The position numbers and the translations under genes are program-made. From NCBI RefSeq assembly GCF_032118995.1, contig NC_092656.1:17734694-17798693 (forward strand): a stretch of DNA of 64,000 bases, in the 5' to 3' direction. Below are positions 43,836 through 62,347 of the stretch, one piece after another (within the stretch, counting starts at the first letter, position 1; each line of letters opens with the position of its first letter). This DNA is from Asterias amurensis. Its lineage: Eukaryota > Echinodermata > Asteroidea > Forcipulatida > Asteriidae. The notes below the pieces were generated by a model that was given only the letters and a program-made list of their open reading frames with translations, searched no databases and had not been told where the DNA came from.

Positions 43836-44707
43836 GGATTCGTTCCTTTCTCAAAACACAACGGCTCTTTTCAGAGCCACCACTTCTTAACAGAGATTTT
43901 AATCACGTCCGTGTAATCGTTATTTCTTCCAATCTTTCCTCTTCCACACTCAATCCTCCAACAAAACAAAGACAAGCAAAATAATGGCCAAACAAATAAA
44001 CAAATAAATAAACAAACAAACACACAAGAACATTAGAAATTTGACAAACTAATGTATACACCTGTGCAGTGTAAACATAACTATCGGTATAAGAGGACCG
44101 TGCCTACTTTATACAAATGTTGTATAGCGCCCGCTACGATGGCAGTCAGAAGTTAAATTACAACAGCATGAACGAAAAAAACAAAACCCCAAAACCTGCT
44201 AGCTGTAAACACAACAGTTGGTGTTTATCTTTACGCCGCGCCGCCATTTTTTTATTGGGTCGGTCGTTCTATCAGTCTAGTCGGGTTGGTTATAGGTCAA
44301 TCTATTGCTTATATATTTGCTTTTACTCCGTAATTTAATCGTATCGTTTTCTTAAAATGTACTATGCATGCTTGGGCCATTGCAGATTTTTTTTTTTTTT
44401 TGATAAGTTTCTCTGATTATTATTTTCTGATACTTGTTTTGGGTTACACTATACTCGTGTTGTATTTCTAACCAGAGTATAACATTCCTTTCCAATGGTT
44501 GCCTGCCCATTATTCAGACACCCATCCTTGCAGACACGCAACTTTTCTGGTGGACCGCTTCACTGCTCACAGCGAGGCGCGCGAATGCTAACAATGCCCT
44601 AATGGCCGCCGGATCCCCGACTTGCAGTATAAAGCTAAGCCTTCTCCGGTGTACCAGTCATCAGTCTGATTGATTCTACCAACTCAGCAACACAGCACTC
44701 TATAGCC

Positions 44708-45076
44708 ATGCCTCCCAAAGCAAGTGGAAAGGGACAGAAGAAAGCCGGTAACACCAAGGGGCCAATCCGGACAGACAAGAAGAGAAAGCGTCGCCGCAAG
44801 GAGAGCTACGGCATTTACATCTACAAGGTCATGAAGCAGGTTCATCCAGACACGGGCATTTCCAGCAAGGCCATGTCAATTATGAACAGCTTCGTCAACG
44901 ACATTTTCGAGCGCATTGCCGCCGAGTCTTCTAGATTGGCGCACTACAACAAGAAATCAACCATCTCCAGCCGAGAGGTCCAGACTGCAGTCCGTCTCCT
45001 TCTCCCCGGTGAGCTGGCCAAACACGCTGTCAGCGAGGGCACCAAGGCGGTCACCAAGTACACAACTTCAAAATAA
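44708..45076 (+). CDS. H2B: Histone H2B, unit 6
   Basis: Same protein as unit 1; stem-loop at 45106-45121. Confidence 0.99.
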   Translation: MPPKASGKGQKKAGNTKGPIRTDKKRKRRRKESYGIYIYKVMKQVHPDTGISSKAMSIMNSFVNDIFERIAAESSRLAHYNKKSTISSREVQTAVRLLLPGELAKHAVSEGTKAVTKYTTSK

Positions 45077-45920
45077 GCAGGTCCGGCGTCATGCACAATC
45101 CAAACGGCTCTTTTCAGAGCCAACACATTTCCCAAAGAGATTCAAAACATGCGTGAATTACGTGACCACCGTAACACCAACCCTCCCCATTTTTTTTAAA
45201 TAATATTAAATAAAATCAACAGGTTTACAATAATGCCATATTATATTAAAGGATGTTTTAAAATATTTCTGCCTCCTCTATATATCTCTGTAGAACAACT
45301 CAACAACGTTGTTTACGAAGTTCAAATAATCTTGATAACTTTGTCCACTATAATTTTTAGCGATCAATAAACATCTTTCTCGTTGCTTTTTTGTTATTCT
45401 ACTTTTACAGACAGTCAGTTATAAAAGACAACGCTCTGCTCTATTTTTTGGCTGCAATAAATGTGTCACCGAGTCGAGTGAAGTTCACAAGATTGGACTT
45501 GAAGAAAGAAAGAAAGACGTACATTGAGTAAGTGCCTTGTTCATGACACCGTATTACTTGAATAACATACAACACAACACCAACAACAACAGCGACTTTA
45601 TACGCCAGAGTTAACTTAAAATTATAAGTTTGATAATAGTTTTATTTTGAAAAATCAACAAAAACATAAGCACGCAAAAACAAACAAACATGATGTTTGT
45701 CAGTTTCTGTAAATATTTGCTTTTGCTTTGTTTTTGTTGTTGTTGTTGTTGTTGGTGTTGTTGTCGTTGTTGTTTTTTTTTCCCTCGGAATCTTATCTTG
45801 TTTTCAGAGGGGTGGTGACGGTGGGGGGACCGCCGCAGTAGTTATCCCTACCTCCCCCTCGAACTGCGTGCCGCCCCCGCCCGCCGCTGGTGGTCCACCC
45901 CGCCCAGAATGCTCCGCTGA

Positions 45921-46454
<534 letters not shown>

Positions 46455-47345
46455 ACTCAGCTCTTGCTACACTGATAAACCAAACGGCTCTTACGGAGCC
46501 ACCACATAAATCCAAAGAGAGATTCTAAACATGAATTGCGTTTGTAAGACAACCCCCCCCCCCCCACATAATTATTGAATTCATTAAATACTATTTGTTT
46601 TCCATGCGTAACCAATCATCCAATAAGTTGTTTGTAACCCTATAAACCACACATAAGTCAGACCAAAGCTTTATTTTCGTTGCGATGCTAACTGTAGGAG
46701 AGCAACGGTTTAGAACCAAAAGGTTAAAAGATGTATCAATAGACATAGAACAAAAGTTATTTACACACTAATGTTTGGCACAACCTAACGCCAATACCGG
46801 GTGATTCAATACTGAAAGATAAAGTATTCTACTTTAATTTCTGTTATCTCTTCATGCGTGTATAATCATCACACATCATTCCTTCCATCACGATGTCGCA
46901 AGCCGAATGTAGCCCGTGTGTGTGTTAACGTACTGCATGCGGTGGATGTGACAATGCACACAGCACGCTGTTTCTATGTACAGTGTTTTGCATACTGCAA
47001 TGTGACGCATTGTTGTGTTCCGCGCGCTTGTAATGTCCATTGTCTTAACCCGCGTGTACAAACGCGCGGGACGAGCCCAACCAGGCAACACTGTATAACG
47101 TAAACATAAACTTTAGAATAACATGTACTTGCGTGTTGCATACGTTTACACGTGGATGTATCTGGGTTTTGATGCAAGCTCTTGCTTTGTGTGCGGTCAG
47201 AGTAGCTCTATTTTCGATACAACGAATGTTCGCCGTATGTGAAAAGTTGTCAAAAAAGTCACACCGCCCTCTTGTGACACCCAGCATGTCTTGTGATTCG
47301 TGCCATGTCGAAAGGTGGGTTATTCTCGAAAAACCTGTGGTGAGT

Positions 47346-47534
47346 ATCGCTTCTCGGCCTTTTGGCTAAGATCATGTGTAGTATCTGTTCTTTTCAGAAT
47401 AATATCTGAAATGCTGTTCATTGAGCAGCAAGTATATTAATCTGATTTTTGAGGAACGGCCATGGAAGAGGGGCTTGCCCCGTCCAGGCCACGGGTTGGC
47501 CCGGTTTCGCACTACATCCGGGATATCGGCCCAC
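47346..47534 (+). ncRNA. RNU2: U2 snRNA, unit 6
   Basis: Full-length copy, no change noticed. Confidence 0.95.
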
Positions 47535-47750
47535 TCCCCTCACGGGGATAATATCAAATACAAAGTCAGAATTCGTTTAGTCTCAACGCCTGTTTACTGT
47601 GTTGGTATTCAAGTCTATTTGCTTTGTTTGACAACAAGTCGATAATGTTGCTGGCCCACACGTCCGCAATGCAAGCCATAAGATACTCTACTCTGGTCAG
47701 GTTGAATTCATTCGCTCTCGTCAGCCAGTTGAACCATTGTCTTGTCTTGA

Positions 47751-48083
<333 letters not shown>

Positions 48084-48839
48084 GCCCAACGAATCCCCAC
48101 ATTGAAAACAACGGCTCTTTTCAGAGCCACCACAAAATCAAAAAAGAGAGAATTACAGATGGTTGTATTTTGGTTTCCCCACCCACTCACTGCCTTGTCC
48201 TTGTTTGTTATTTTTCTTCTGTAATAATATTCAAGCAAAATTAGTTTTTTTAAATTAATACATGGTATTTTGTAGGGCAACTATCCCAGAAAAAAATAAA
48301 TAAACATACAACCACACCACATCTAGACTTTTTGGTTTGTTTAAGGCTGAACCCCTTTGCCAAAATTAAAAACGATGGATCTAGCTCTTTTTAGTGTTGC
48401 GACTAATTGTTGATAGAAGGTTGTCCGTGTTTTTTTCCCCCCTTTCTACAATTCACGTACGTGGATGGCTGTTACTATAAATATTCAAGCAGATCAAGTG
48501 AGTAATACGTTAACGAGTCCTTGTCGCTCATGCTTTCTCTCTCTCTCTCTCTCTCGGTATTTTCGCCCTCAAGAAATTTAGTCTCATAAAAGGGCGAGGG
48601 AGGGCAACCGTAATCTGTAAAGCATGTTTATTTTCCGCTTACTCTATTTTTGTTTCTCATGTGCCATTAAGCAGCTAGCTCCGTCCGTGCGAAATTGGTG
48701 ACCACTCAAGCGGTTCTGGCGGCACTGGGGGGCTGGCCAATCGCGTCCCCGCTTTTGTCAGAGGCGATCCTTGAACGGACATCCCAACCCTTTAAGAAGA
48801 GCTGCTCGTGAAACTGCACCACAACATCGTAAACAGTAA

Positions 48840-49259
<420 letters not shown>

Positions 49260-50131
49260 GGATTCGTTCCTTTCTCAAAACACAACGGCTCTTTTCAGAG
49301 CCACCACTTCTTAACAGAGATTTTAATCACGTCCGTGTAATCGTTATTTCTTCCAATCTTTCCTCTTCCACACTCAATCCTCCAACAAAACAAAGACAAG
49401 CAAAATAATGGCCAAACAAATAAACAAATAAATAAACAAACAAACACACAAGAACATTAGAAATTTGACAAACTAATGTATACACCTGTGCAGTGTAAAC
49501 ATAACTATCGGTATAAGAGGACCGTGCCTACTTTATACAAATGTTGTATAGCGCCCGCTACGATGGCAGTCAGAAGTTAAATTACAACAGCATGAACGAA
49601 AAAAACAAAACCCCAAAACCTGCTAGCTGTAAACACAACAGTTGGTGTTTATCTTTACGCCGCGCCGCCATTTTTTTATTGGGTCGGTCGTTCTATCAGT
49701 CTAGTCGGGTTGGTTATAGGTCAATCTATTGCTTATATATTTGCTTTTACTCCGTAATTTAATCGTATCGTTTTCTTAAAATGTACTATGCATGCTTGGG
49801 CCATTGCAGATTTTTTTTTTTTTTTGATAAGTTTCTCTGATTATTATTTTCTGATACTTGTTTTGGGTTACACTATACTCGTGTTGTATTTCTAACCAGA
49901 GTATAACATTCCTTTCCAATGGTTGCCTGCCCATTATTCAGACACCCATCCTTGCAGACACGCAACTTTTCTGGTGGACCGCTTCACTGCTCACAGCGAG
50001 GCGCGCGAATGCTAACAATGCCCTAATGGCCGCCGGATCCCCGACTTGCAGTATAAAGCTAAGCCTTCTCCGGTGTACCAGTCATCAGTCTGATTGATTC
50101 TACCAACTCAGCAACACAGCACTCTATAGCC

Positions 50132-50500
50132 ATGCCTCCCAAAGCAAGTGGAAAGGGACAGAAGAAAGCCGGTAACACCAAGGGGCCAATCCGGACAGAC
50201 AAGAAGAGAAAGCGTCGCCGCAAGGAGAGCTACGGCATTTACATCTACAAGGTCATGAAGCAGGTTCATCCAGACACGGGCATTTCCAGCAAGGCCATGT
50301 CAATTATGAACAGCTTCGTCAACGACATTTTCGAGCGCATTGCCGCCGAGTCTTCTAGATTGGCGCACTACAACAAGAAATCAACCATCTCCAGCCGAGA
50401 GGTCCAGACTGCAGTCCGTCTCCTTCTCCCCGGTGAGCTGGCCAAACACGCTGTCAGCGAGGGCACCAAGGCGGTCACCAAGTACACAACTTCAAAATAA
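50132..50500 (+). CDS. H2B: Histone H2B, unit 7
   Basis: Same protein as unit 1; stem-loop at 50530-50545. Confidence 0.99.
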   Translation: MPPKASGKGQKKAGNTKGPIRTDKKRKRRRKESYGIYIYKVMKQVHPDTGISSKAMSIMNSFVNDIFERIAAESSRLAHYNKKSTISSREVQTAVRLLLPGELAKHAVSEGTKAVTKYTTSK

Positions 50501-51344
50501 GCAGGTCCGGCGTCATGCACAATCCAAACGGCTCTTTTCAGAGCCAACACATTTCCCAAAGAGATTCAAAACATGCGTGAATTACGTGACCACCGTAACA
50601 CCAACCCTCCCCATTTTTTTTAAATAATATTAAATAAAATCAACAGGTTTACAATAATGCCATATTATATTAAAGGATGTTTTAAAATATTTCTGCCTCC
50701 TCTATATATCTCTGTAGAACAACTCAACAACGTTGTTTACGAAGTTCAAATAATCTTGATAACTTTGTCCACTATAATTTTTAGCGATCAATAAACATCT
50801 TTCTCGTTGCTTTTTTGTTATTCTACTTTTACAGACAGTCAGTTATAAAAGACAACGCTCTGCTCTATTTTTTGGCTGCAATAAATGTGTCACCGAGTCG
50901 AGTGAAGTTCACAAGATTGGACTTGAAGAAAGAAAGAAAGACGTACATTGAGTAAGTGCCTTGTTCATGACACCGTATTACTTGAATAACATACAACACA
51001 ACACCAACAACAACAGCGACTTTATACGCCAGAGTTAACTTAAAATTATAAGTTTGATAATAGTTTTATTTTGAAAAATCAACAAAAACATAAGCACGCA
51101 AAAACAAACAAACATGATGTTTGTCAGTTTCTGTAAATATTTGCTTTTGCTTTGTTTTTGTTGTTGTTGTTGTTGTTGGTGTTGTTGTCGTTGTTGTTTT
51201 TTTTTCCCTCGGAATCTTATCTTGTTTTCAGAGGGGTGGTGACGGTGGGGGGACCGCCGCAGTAGTTATCCCTACCTCCCCCTCGAACTGCGTGCCGCCC
51301 CCGCCCGCCGCTGGTGGTCCACCCCGCCCAGAATGCTCCGCTGA

Positions 51345-51878
<534 letters not shown>

Positions 51879-52769
51879 ACTCAGCTCTTGCTACACTGAT
51901 AAACCAAACGGCTCTTACGGAGCCACCACATAAATCCAAAGAGAGATTCTAAACATGAATTGCGTTTGTAAGACAACCCCCCCCCCCCCACATAATTATT
52001 GAATTCATTAAATACTATTTGTTTTCCATGCGTAACCAATCATCCAATAAGTTGTTTGTAACCCTATAAACCACACATAAGTCAGACCAAAGCTTTATTT
52101 TCGTTGCGATGCTAACTGTAGGAGAGCAACGGTTTAGAACCAAAAGGTTAAAAGATGTATCAATAGACATAGAACAAAAGTTATTTACACACTAATGTTT
52201 GGCACAACCTAACGCCAATACCGGGTGATTCAATACTGAAAGATAAAGTATTCTACTTTAATTTCTGTTATCTCTTCATGCGTGTATAATCATCACACAT
52301 CATTCCTTCCATCACGATGTCGCAAGCCGAATGTAGCCCGTGTGTGTGTTAACGTACTGCATGCGGTGGATGTGACAATGCACACAGCACGCTGTTTCTA
52401 TGTACAGTGTTTTGCATACTGCAATGTGACGCATTGTTGTGTTCCGCGCGCTTGTAATGTCCATTGTCTTAACCCGCGTGTACAAACGCGCGGGACGAGC
52501 CCAACCAGGCAACACTGTATAACGTAAACATAAACTTTAGAATAACATGTACTTGCGTGTTGCATACGTTTACACGTGGATGTATCTGGGTTTTGATGCA
52601 AGCTCTTGCTTTGTGTGCGGTCAGAGTAGCTCTATTTTCGATACAACGAATGTTCGCCGTATGTGAAAAGTTGTCAAAAAAGTCACACCGCCCTCTTGTG
52701 ACACCCAGCATGTCTTGTGATTCGTGCCATGTCGAAAGGTGGGTTATTCTCGAAAAACCTGTGGTGAGT

Positions 52770-52958
52770 ATCGCTTCTCGGCCTTTTGGCTAAGATCATG
52801 TGTAGTATCTGTTCTTTTCAGAATAATATCTGAAATGCTGTTCATTGAGCAGCAAGTATATTAATCTGATTTTTGAGGAACGGCCATGGAAGAGGGGCTT
52901 GCCCCGTCCAGGCCACGGGTTGGCCCGGTTTCGCACTACATCCGGGATATCGGCCCAC
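52770..52958 (+). ncRNA. RNU2: U2 snRNA, unit 7
   Basis: Full-length copy, no change noticed although other parts of this unit vary. Confidence 0.95.
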
Positions 52959-53174
52959 TCCCCTCACGGGGATAATATCAAATACAAAGTCAGAATTCGT
53001 TTAGTCTCAACGCCTGTTTACTGTGTTGGTATTCAAGTCTATTTGCTTTGTTTGACAACAAGTCGATAATGTTGCTGGCCCACACGTCCGCAATGCAAGC
53101 CATAAGATACTCTACTCTGGTCAGGTTGAATTCGTTCGCTCTCGTCAGCCAGTTGAACCATTGTCTTGTCTTGA

Positions 53175-53507
<333 letters not shown>

Positions 53508-54263
53508 GCCCAACGAATCCCCACATTGAAAACAACGGCTCTTTTCAGAGCCACCACAAAATAAAAAAAGAGAGAATTACAGATGGTTGTATTTTGGTTT
53601 CCCCACCCACTCACTGCCTTGTCCTTGTTTGTTATTTTTCTTCTGTAATAATATTCAAGCAAAATTAGTTTTTTTAAATTAATACATGGTATTTTGTAGG
53701 GCAACTATCCCAGAAAAAAATAAATAAACATACAACCACACCACATCTAGACTTTTTGGTTTGTTTAAGGCTGAACCCCTTTGCCAAAATTAAAAACGAT
53801 GGATCTAGCTCTTTTTAGTGTTGCGTCTAATTGTTGATAGAAGGTTGTCCGTGTTTTTTTCCCCCCTTTCTACAATTCACGTACGTGGATGGCTGTTACT
53901 ATAAATATTCAAGCAGATCAAGTGAGTAATACGTTAACGAGTCCTTGTCGCTCATGCTTTCTCTCTCTCTCTCTCTCTCGGTATTTTCGCCCTCAAGAAA
54001 TTTAGTCTCATAAAAGGGCGAGGGAGGGCAACCGTAATCTGTAAAGCATGTTTATTTTCCGCTTACTCTATTTTTGTTTCTCATGTGCCATTAAGCAGCT
54101 AGCTCCGTCCGTGCGAAATTGGTGACCACTCAAGCGGTTCTGGCGGCACTGGGGGGCTGGCCAATCGCGTCCCCGCTTTTGTCAGAGGCGATCCTTGAAC
54201 GGACATCCCAACCCTTTAAGAAGAGCTGCTCGTGAAACTGCACCACAACATCGTAAACAGTAA

Positions 54264-54683
<420 letters not shown>

Positions 54684-55555
54684 GGATTCGTTCCTTTCTC
54701 AAAACACAACGGCTCTTTTCAGAGCCACCACTTCTTAACAGAGATTTTAATCACGTCCGTGTAATCGTTATTTCTTCCAATCTTTCCTCTTCCACACTCA
54801 ATCCTCCAACAAAACAAAGACAAGCAAAATAATGGCCAAACAAATAAACAAATAAATAAACAAACAAACACACAAGAACATTAGAAATTTGACAAACTAA
54901 TGTATACACCTGTGCAGTGTAAACATAACTATCGGTATAAGAGGACCGTGCCTACTTTATACAAATGTTGTATAGCGCCCGCTACGATGGCAGTCAGAAG
55001 TTAAATTACAACAGCATGAACGAAAAAAACAAAACCCCAAAACCTGCTAGCTGTAAACACAACAGTTGGTGTTTATCTTTACGCCGCGCCGCCATTTTTT
55101 TATTGGGTCGGTCGTTCTATCAGTCTAGTCGGGTTGGTTATAGGTCAATCTATTGCTTATATATTTGCTTTTACTCCGTAATTTAATCGTATCGTTTTCT
55201 TAAAATGTACTATGCATGCTTGGGCCATTGCAGATTTTTTTTTTTTTTTGATAAGTTTCTCTGATTATTATTTTCTGATACTTGTTTTGGGTTACACTAT
55301 ACTCGTGTTGTATTTCTAACCAGAGTATAACATTCCTTTCCAATGGTTGCCTGCCCATTATTCAGACACCCATCCTTGCAGACACGCAACTTTTCTGGTG
55401 GACCGCTTCACTGCTCACAGCGAGGCGCGCGAATGCTAACAATGCCCTAATGGCCGCCGGATCCCCGACTTGCAGTATAAAGCTAAGCCTTCTCCGGTGT
55501 ACCAGTCATCAGTCTGATTGATTCTACCAACTCAGCAACACAGCACTCTATAGCC

Positions 55556-55924
55556 ATGCCTCCCAAAGCAAGTGGAAAGGGACAGAAGAAAGCCGGTAAC
55601 ACCAAGGGGCCAATCCGGACAGACAAGAAGAGAAAGCGTCGCCGCAAGGAGAGCTACGGCATTTACATCTACAAGGTCATGAAGCAGGTTCATCCAGACA
55701 CGGGCATTTCCAGCAAGGCCATGTCAATTATGAACAGCTTCGTCAACGACATTTTCGAGCGCATTGCCGCCGAGTCTTCTAGATTGGCGCACTACAACAA
55801 GAAATCAACCATCTCCAGCCGAGAGGTCCAGACTGCAGTCCGTCTCCTTCTCCCCGGTGAGCTGGCCAAACACGCTGTCAGCGAGGGCACCAAGGCGGTC
55901 ACCAAGTACACAACTTCAAAATAA
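55556..55924 (+). CDS. H2B: Histone H2B, unit 8
   Basis: Same protein as unit 1; stem-loop at 55954-55969. Confidence 0.99.
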   Translation: MPPKASGKGQKKAGNTKGPIRTDKKRKRRRKESYGIYIYKVMKQVHPDTGISSKAMSIMNSFVNDIFERIAAESSRLAHYNKKSTISSREVQTAVRLLLPGELAKHAVSEGTKAVTKYTTSK

Positions 55925-56768
55925 GCAGGTCCGGCGTCATGCACAATCCAAACGGCTCTTTTCAGAGCCAACACATTTCCCAAAGAGATTCAAAACATGC
56001 GTGAATTACGTGACCACCGTAACACCAACCCTCCCCATTTTTTTTAAATAATATTAAATAAAATCAACAGGTTTACAATAATGCCATATTATATTAAAGG
56101 ATGTTTTAAAATATTTCTGCCTCCTCTATATATCTCTGTAGAACAACTCAACAACGTTGTTTACGAAGTTCAAATAATCTTGATAACTTTGTCCACTATA
56201 ATTTTTAGCGATCAATAAACATCTTTCTCGTTGCTTTTTTGTTATTCTACTTTTACAGACAGTCAGTTATAAAAGACAACGCTCTGCTCTATTTTTTGGC
56301 TGCAATAAATGTGTCACCGAGTCGAGTGAAGTTCACAAGATTGGACTTGAAGAAAGAAAGAAAGACGTACATTGAGTAAGTGCCTTGTTCATGACACCGT
56401 ATTACTTGAATAACATACAACACAACACCAACAACAACAGCGACTTTATACGCCAGAGTTAACTTAAAATTATAAGTTTGATAATAGTTTTATTTTGAAA
56501 AATCAACAAAAACATAAGCACGCAAAAACAAACAAACATGATGTTTGTCAGTTTCTGTAAATATTTGCTTTTGCTTTGTTTTTGTTGTTGTTGTTGTTGT
56601 TGGTGTTGTTGTCGTTGTTGTTTTTTTTTCCCTCGGAATCTTATCTTGTTTTCAGAGGGGTGGTGACGGTGGGGGGACCGCCGCAGTAGTTATCCCTACC
56701 TCCCCCTCGAACTGCGTGCCGCCCCCGCCCGCCGCTGGTGGTCCACCCCGCCCAGAATGCTCCGCTGA

Positions 56769-57302
<534 letters not shown>

Positions 57303-58192
57303 ACTCAGCTCTTGCTACACTGATAAACCAAACGGCTCTTACGGAGCCACCACATAAATCCAAAGAGAGATTCTAAACATGAATTGCGTTTGTAAGACAA
57401 CCCCCCCCCCCCACATAATTATTGAATTCATTAAATACTATTTGTTTTCCATGCGTAACCAATCATCCAATAAGTTGTTTGTAACCCTATAAACCACACA
57501 TAAGTCAGACCAAAGCTTTATTTTCGTTGCGATGCTAACTGTAGGAGAGCAACGGTTTAGAACCAAAAGGTTAAAAGATGTATCAATAGACATAGAACAA
57601 AAGTTATTTACACACTAATGTTTGGCACAACCTAACGCCAATACCGGGTGATTCAATACTGAAAGATAAAGTATTCTACTTTAATTTCTGTTATCTCTTC
57701 ATGCGTGTATAATCATCACACATCATTCCTTCCATCACGATGTCGCAAGCCGAATGTAGCCCGTGTGTGTGTTAACGTACTGCATGCGGTGGATGTGACA
57801 ATGCACACAGCACGCTGTTTCTATGTACAGTGTTTTGCATACTGCAATGTGACGCATTGTTGTGTTCCGCGCGCTTGTAATGTCCATTGTCTTAACCCGC
57901 GTGTACAAACGCGCGGGACGAGCCCAACCAGGCAACACTGTATAACGTAAACATAAACTTTAGAATAACATGTACTTGCGTGTTGCATACGTTTACACGT
58001 GGATGTATCTGGGTTTTGATGCAAGCTCTTGCTTTGTGTGCGGTCAGAGTAGCTCTATTTTCGATACAACGAATGTTCGCCGTATGTGAAAAGTTGTCAA
58101 AAAAGTCACACCGCCCTCTTGTGACACCCAGCATGTCTTGTGATTCGTGCCATGTCGAAAGGTGGGTTATTCTCGAAAAACCTGTGGTGAGT

Positions 58193-58381
58193 ATCGCTTC
58201 TCGGCCTTTTGGCTAAGATCATGTGTAGTATCTGTTCTTTTCAGAATAATATCTGAAATGCTGTTCATTGAGCAGCAAGTATATTAATCTGATTTTTGAG
58301 GAACGGCCATGGAAGAGGGGCTTGCCCCGTCCAGGCCACGGGTTGGCCCGGTTTCGCACTACATCCGGGATATCGGCCCAC
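58193..58381 (+). ncRNA. RNU2: U2 snRNA, unit 8
   Basis: Last full-length U2 copy in the window, no change noticed. Confidence 0.95.
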
Positions 58382-58597
58382 TCCCCTCACGGGGATAATA
58401 TCAAATACAAAGTCAGAATTCGTTTAGTCTCAACGCCTGTTTACTGTGTTGGTATTCAAGTCTATTTGCTTTGTTTGACAACAAGTCGATAATGTTGCTG
58501 GCCCACACGTCCGCAATGCAAGCCATAAGATACTCTACTCTGGTCAGGTTGAATTCATTCGCTCTCGTCAGCCAGTTGAACCATTGTCTTGTCTTGA

Positions 58598-58930
<333 letters not shown>

Positions 58931-59686
58931 GCCCAACGAATCCCCACATTGAAAACAACGGCTCTTTTCAGAGCCACCACAAAATCAAAAAAGAGAGAAT
59001 TACAGATGGTTGTATTTTGGTTTCCCCACCCACTCACTGCCTTGTCCTTGTTTGTTATTTTTCTTCTGTAATAATATTCAAGCAAAATTAGTTTTTTTAA
59101 ATTAATACATGGTATTTTGTAGGGCAACTATCCCAGAAAAAAATAAATAAACATACAACCACACCACATCTAGACTTTTTGGTTTGTTTAAGGCTGAACC
59201 CCTTTGCCAAAATTAAAAACGATGGATCTAGCTCTTTTTAGTGTTGCGTCTAATTGTTGATAGAAGGTTGTCCGTGTTTTTTTCCCCCCTTTCTACAATT
59301 CACGTACGTGGATGGCTGTTACTATAAATATTCAAGCAGATCAAGTGAGTAATACGTTAACGAGTCCTTGTCGCTCATGCTTTCTCTCTCTCTCTCTCTC
59401 TCGGTATTTTCGCCCTCAAGAAATTTAGTCTCATAAAAGGGCGAGGGAGGGCAACCGTAATCTGTAAAGCATGTTTATTTTCCGCTTACTCTATTTTTGT
59501 TTCTCATGTGCCATTAAGCAGCTAGCTCCGTCCGTGCGAAATTGGTGACCACTCAAGCGGTTCTGGCGGCACTGGGGGGCTGGCCAATCGCGTCCCCGCT
59601 TTTGTCAGAGGCGATCCTTGAACGGACATCCCAACCCTTTAAGAAGAGCTGCTCGTGAAACTGCACCACAACATCGTAAACAGTAA

Positions 59687-60106
<420 letters not shown>

Positions 60107-60978
60107 GGATTCGTTCCTTTCTCAAAACACAACGGCTCTTTTCAGAGCCACCACTTCTTAACAGAGATTTTAATCACGTCCGTGTAATCGTTATTTCTTC
60201 CAATCTTTCCTCTTCCACACTCAATCCTCCAACAAAACAAAGACAAGCAAAATAATGGCCAAACAAATAAACAAATAAATAAACAAACAAACACACAAGA
60301 ACATTAGAAATTTGACAAACTAATGTATACACCTGTGCAGTGTAAACATAACTATCGGTATAAGAGGACCGTGCCTACTTTATACAAATGTTGTATAGCG
60401 CCCGCTACGATGGCAGTCAGAAGTTAAATTACAACAGCATGAACGAAAAAAACAAAACCCCAAAACCTGCTAGCTGTAAACACAACAGTTGGTGTTTATC
60501 TTTACGCCGCGCCGCCATTTTTTTATTGGGTCGGTCGTTCTATCAGTCTAGTCGGGTTGGTTATAGGTCAATCTATTGCTTATATATTTGCTTTTACTCC
60601 GTAATTTAATCGTATCGTTTTCTTAAAATGTACTATGCATGCTTGGGCCATTGCAGATTTTTTTTTTTTTTTGATAAGTTTCTCTGATTATTATTTTCTG
60701 ATACTTGTTTTGGGTTACACTATACTCGTGTTGTATTTCTAACCAGAGTATAACATTCCTTTCCAATGGTTGCCTGCCCATTATTCAGACACCCATCCTT
60801 GCAGACACGCAACTTTTCTGGTGGACCGCTTCACTGCTCACAGCGAGGCGCGCGAATGCTAACAATGCCCTAATGGCCGCCGGATCCCCGACTTGCAGTA
60901 TAAAGCTAAGCCTTCTCCGGTGTACCAGTCATCAGTCTGATTGATTCTACCAACTCAGCAACACAGCACTCTATAGCC

Positions 60979-61347
60979 ATGCCTCCCAAAGCAAGTGGAA
61001 AGGGACAGAAGAAAGCCGGTAACACCAAGGGGCCAATCCGGACAGACAAGAAGAGAAAGCGTCGCCGCAAGGAGAGCTACGGCATTTACATCTACAAGGT
61101 CATGAAGCAGGTTCATCCAGACACGGGCATTTCCAGCAAGGCCATGTCAATTATGAACAGCTTCGTCAACGACATTTTCGAGCGCATTGCCGCCGAGTCT
61201 TCTAGATTGGCGCACTACAACAAGAAATCAACCATCTCCAGCCGAGAGGTCCAGACTGCAGTCCGTCTCCTTCTCCCCGGTGAGCTGGCCAAACACGCTG
61301 TCAGCGAGGGCACCAAGGCGGTCACCAAGTACACAACTTCAAAATAA
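60979..61347 (+). CDS. H2B: Histone H2B, unit 9
   Basis: Same protein as unit 1; stem-loop at 61377-61392. Confidence 0.99.
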   Translation: MPPKASGKGQKKAGNTKGPIRTDKKRKRRRKESYGIYIYKVMKQVHPDTGISSKAMSIMNSFVNDIFERIAAESSRLAHYNKKSTISSREVQTAVRLLLPGELAKHAVSEGTKAVTKYTTSK

Positions 61348-62347
61348 GCAGGTCCGGCGTCATGCACAATCCAAACGGCTCTTTTCAGAGCCAACACATT
61401 TCCCAAAGAGATTCAAAACATGCGTGAATTACGTGACCACCGTAACACCAACCCTCCCCATTTTTTTTAAATAATATTAAATAAAATCAACAGGTTTACA
61501 ATAATGCCATATTATATTAAAGGATGTTTTAAAATATTTCTGCCTCCTCTATATATCTCTGTAGAACAACTCAACAACGTTGTTTACGAAGTTCAAATAA
61601 TCTTGATAACTTTGTCCACTATAATTTTTAGCGATCAATAAACATCTTTCTCGTTGCTTTTTTGTTATTCTACTTTTACAGACAGTCAGTTATAAAAGAC
61701 AACGCTCTGCTCTATTTTTTGGCTGCAATAAATGTGTCACCGAGTCGAGTGAAGTTCACAAGATTGGACTTGAAGAAAGAAAGAAAGACGTACATTGAGT
61801 AAGTGCCTTGTTCATGACACCGTATTACTTGAATAACATACAACACAACACCAACAACAACAGCGACTTTATACGCCAGAGTTAACTTAAAATTATAAGT
61901 TTGATAATAGTTTTATTTTGAAAAATCAACAAAAACATAAGCACGCAAAAACAAACAAACATGATGTTTGTCAGTTTCTGTAAATATTTGCTTTTGCTTT
62001 GTTTTTGTTGTTGTTGTTGTTGTTGGTGTTGTTGTCGTTGTTGTTTTTTTTTCCCTCGGAATCTTATCTTGTTTTCAGAGGGGTGGTGACGGTGGGGGGA
62101 CCGCCGCAGTAGTTATCCCTACCTCCCCCTCGAACTGCGTGCCGCCCCCGCCCGCCGCTGGTGGTCCACCCCGCCCAGAATGCTCCGCTGAACCCGGGCG
62201 CGTCCATGCGAGGAGAAACCTGATTGGTGCATTGGGGATCCACCCCAACGCCATAAGTACACCACTGGCAGTCTCTACACTCATTCACACAGATTCAAAG
62301 CACCCAGCAGTTCTTTCAATCTCTTTGCTCAGTATATCAATTCAGTC

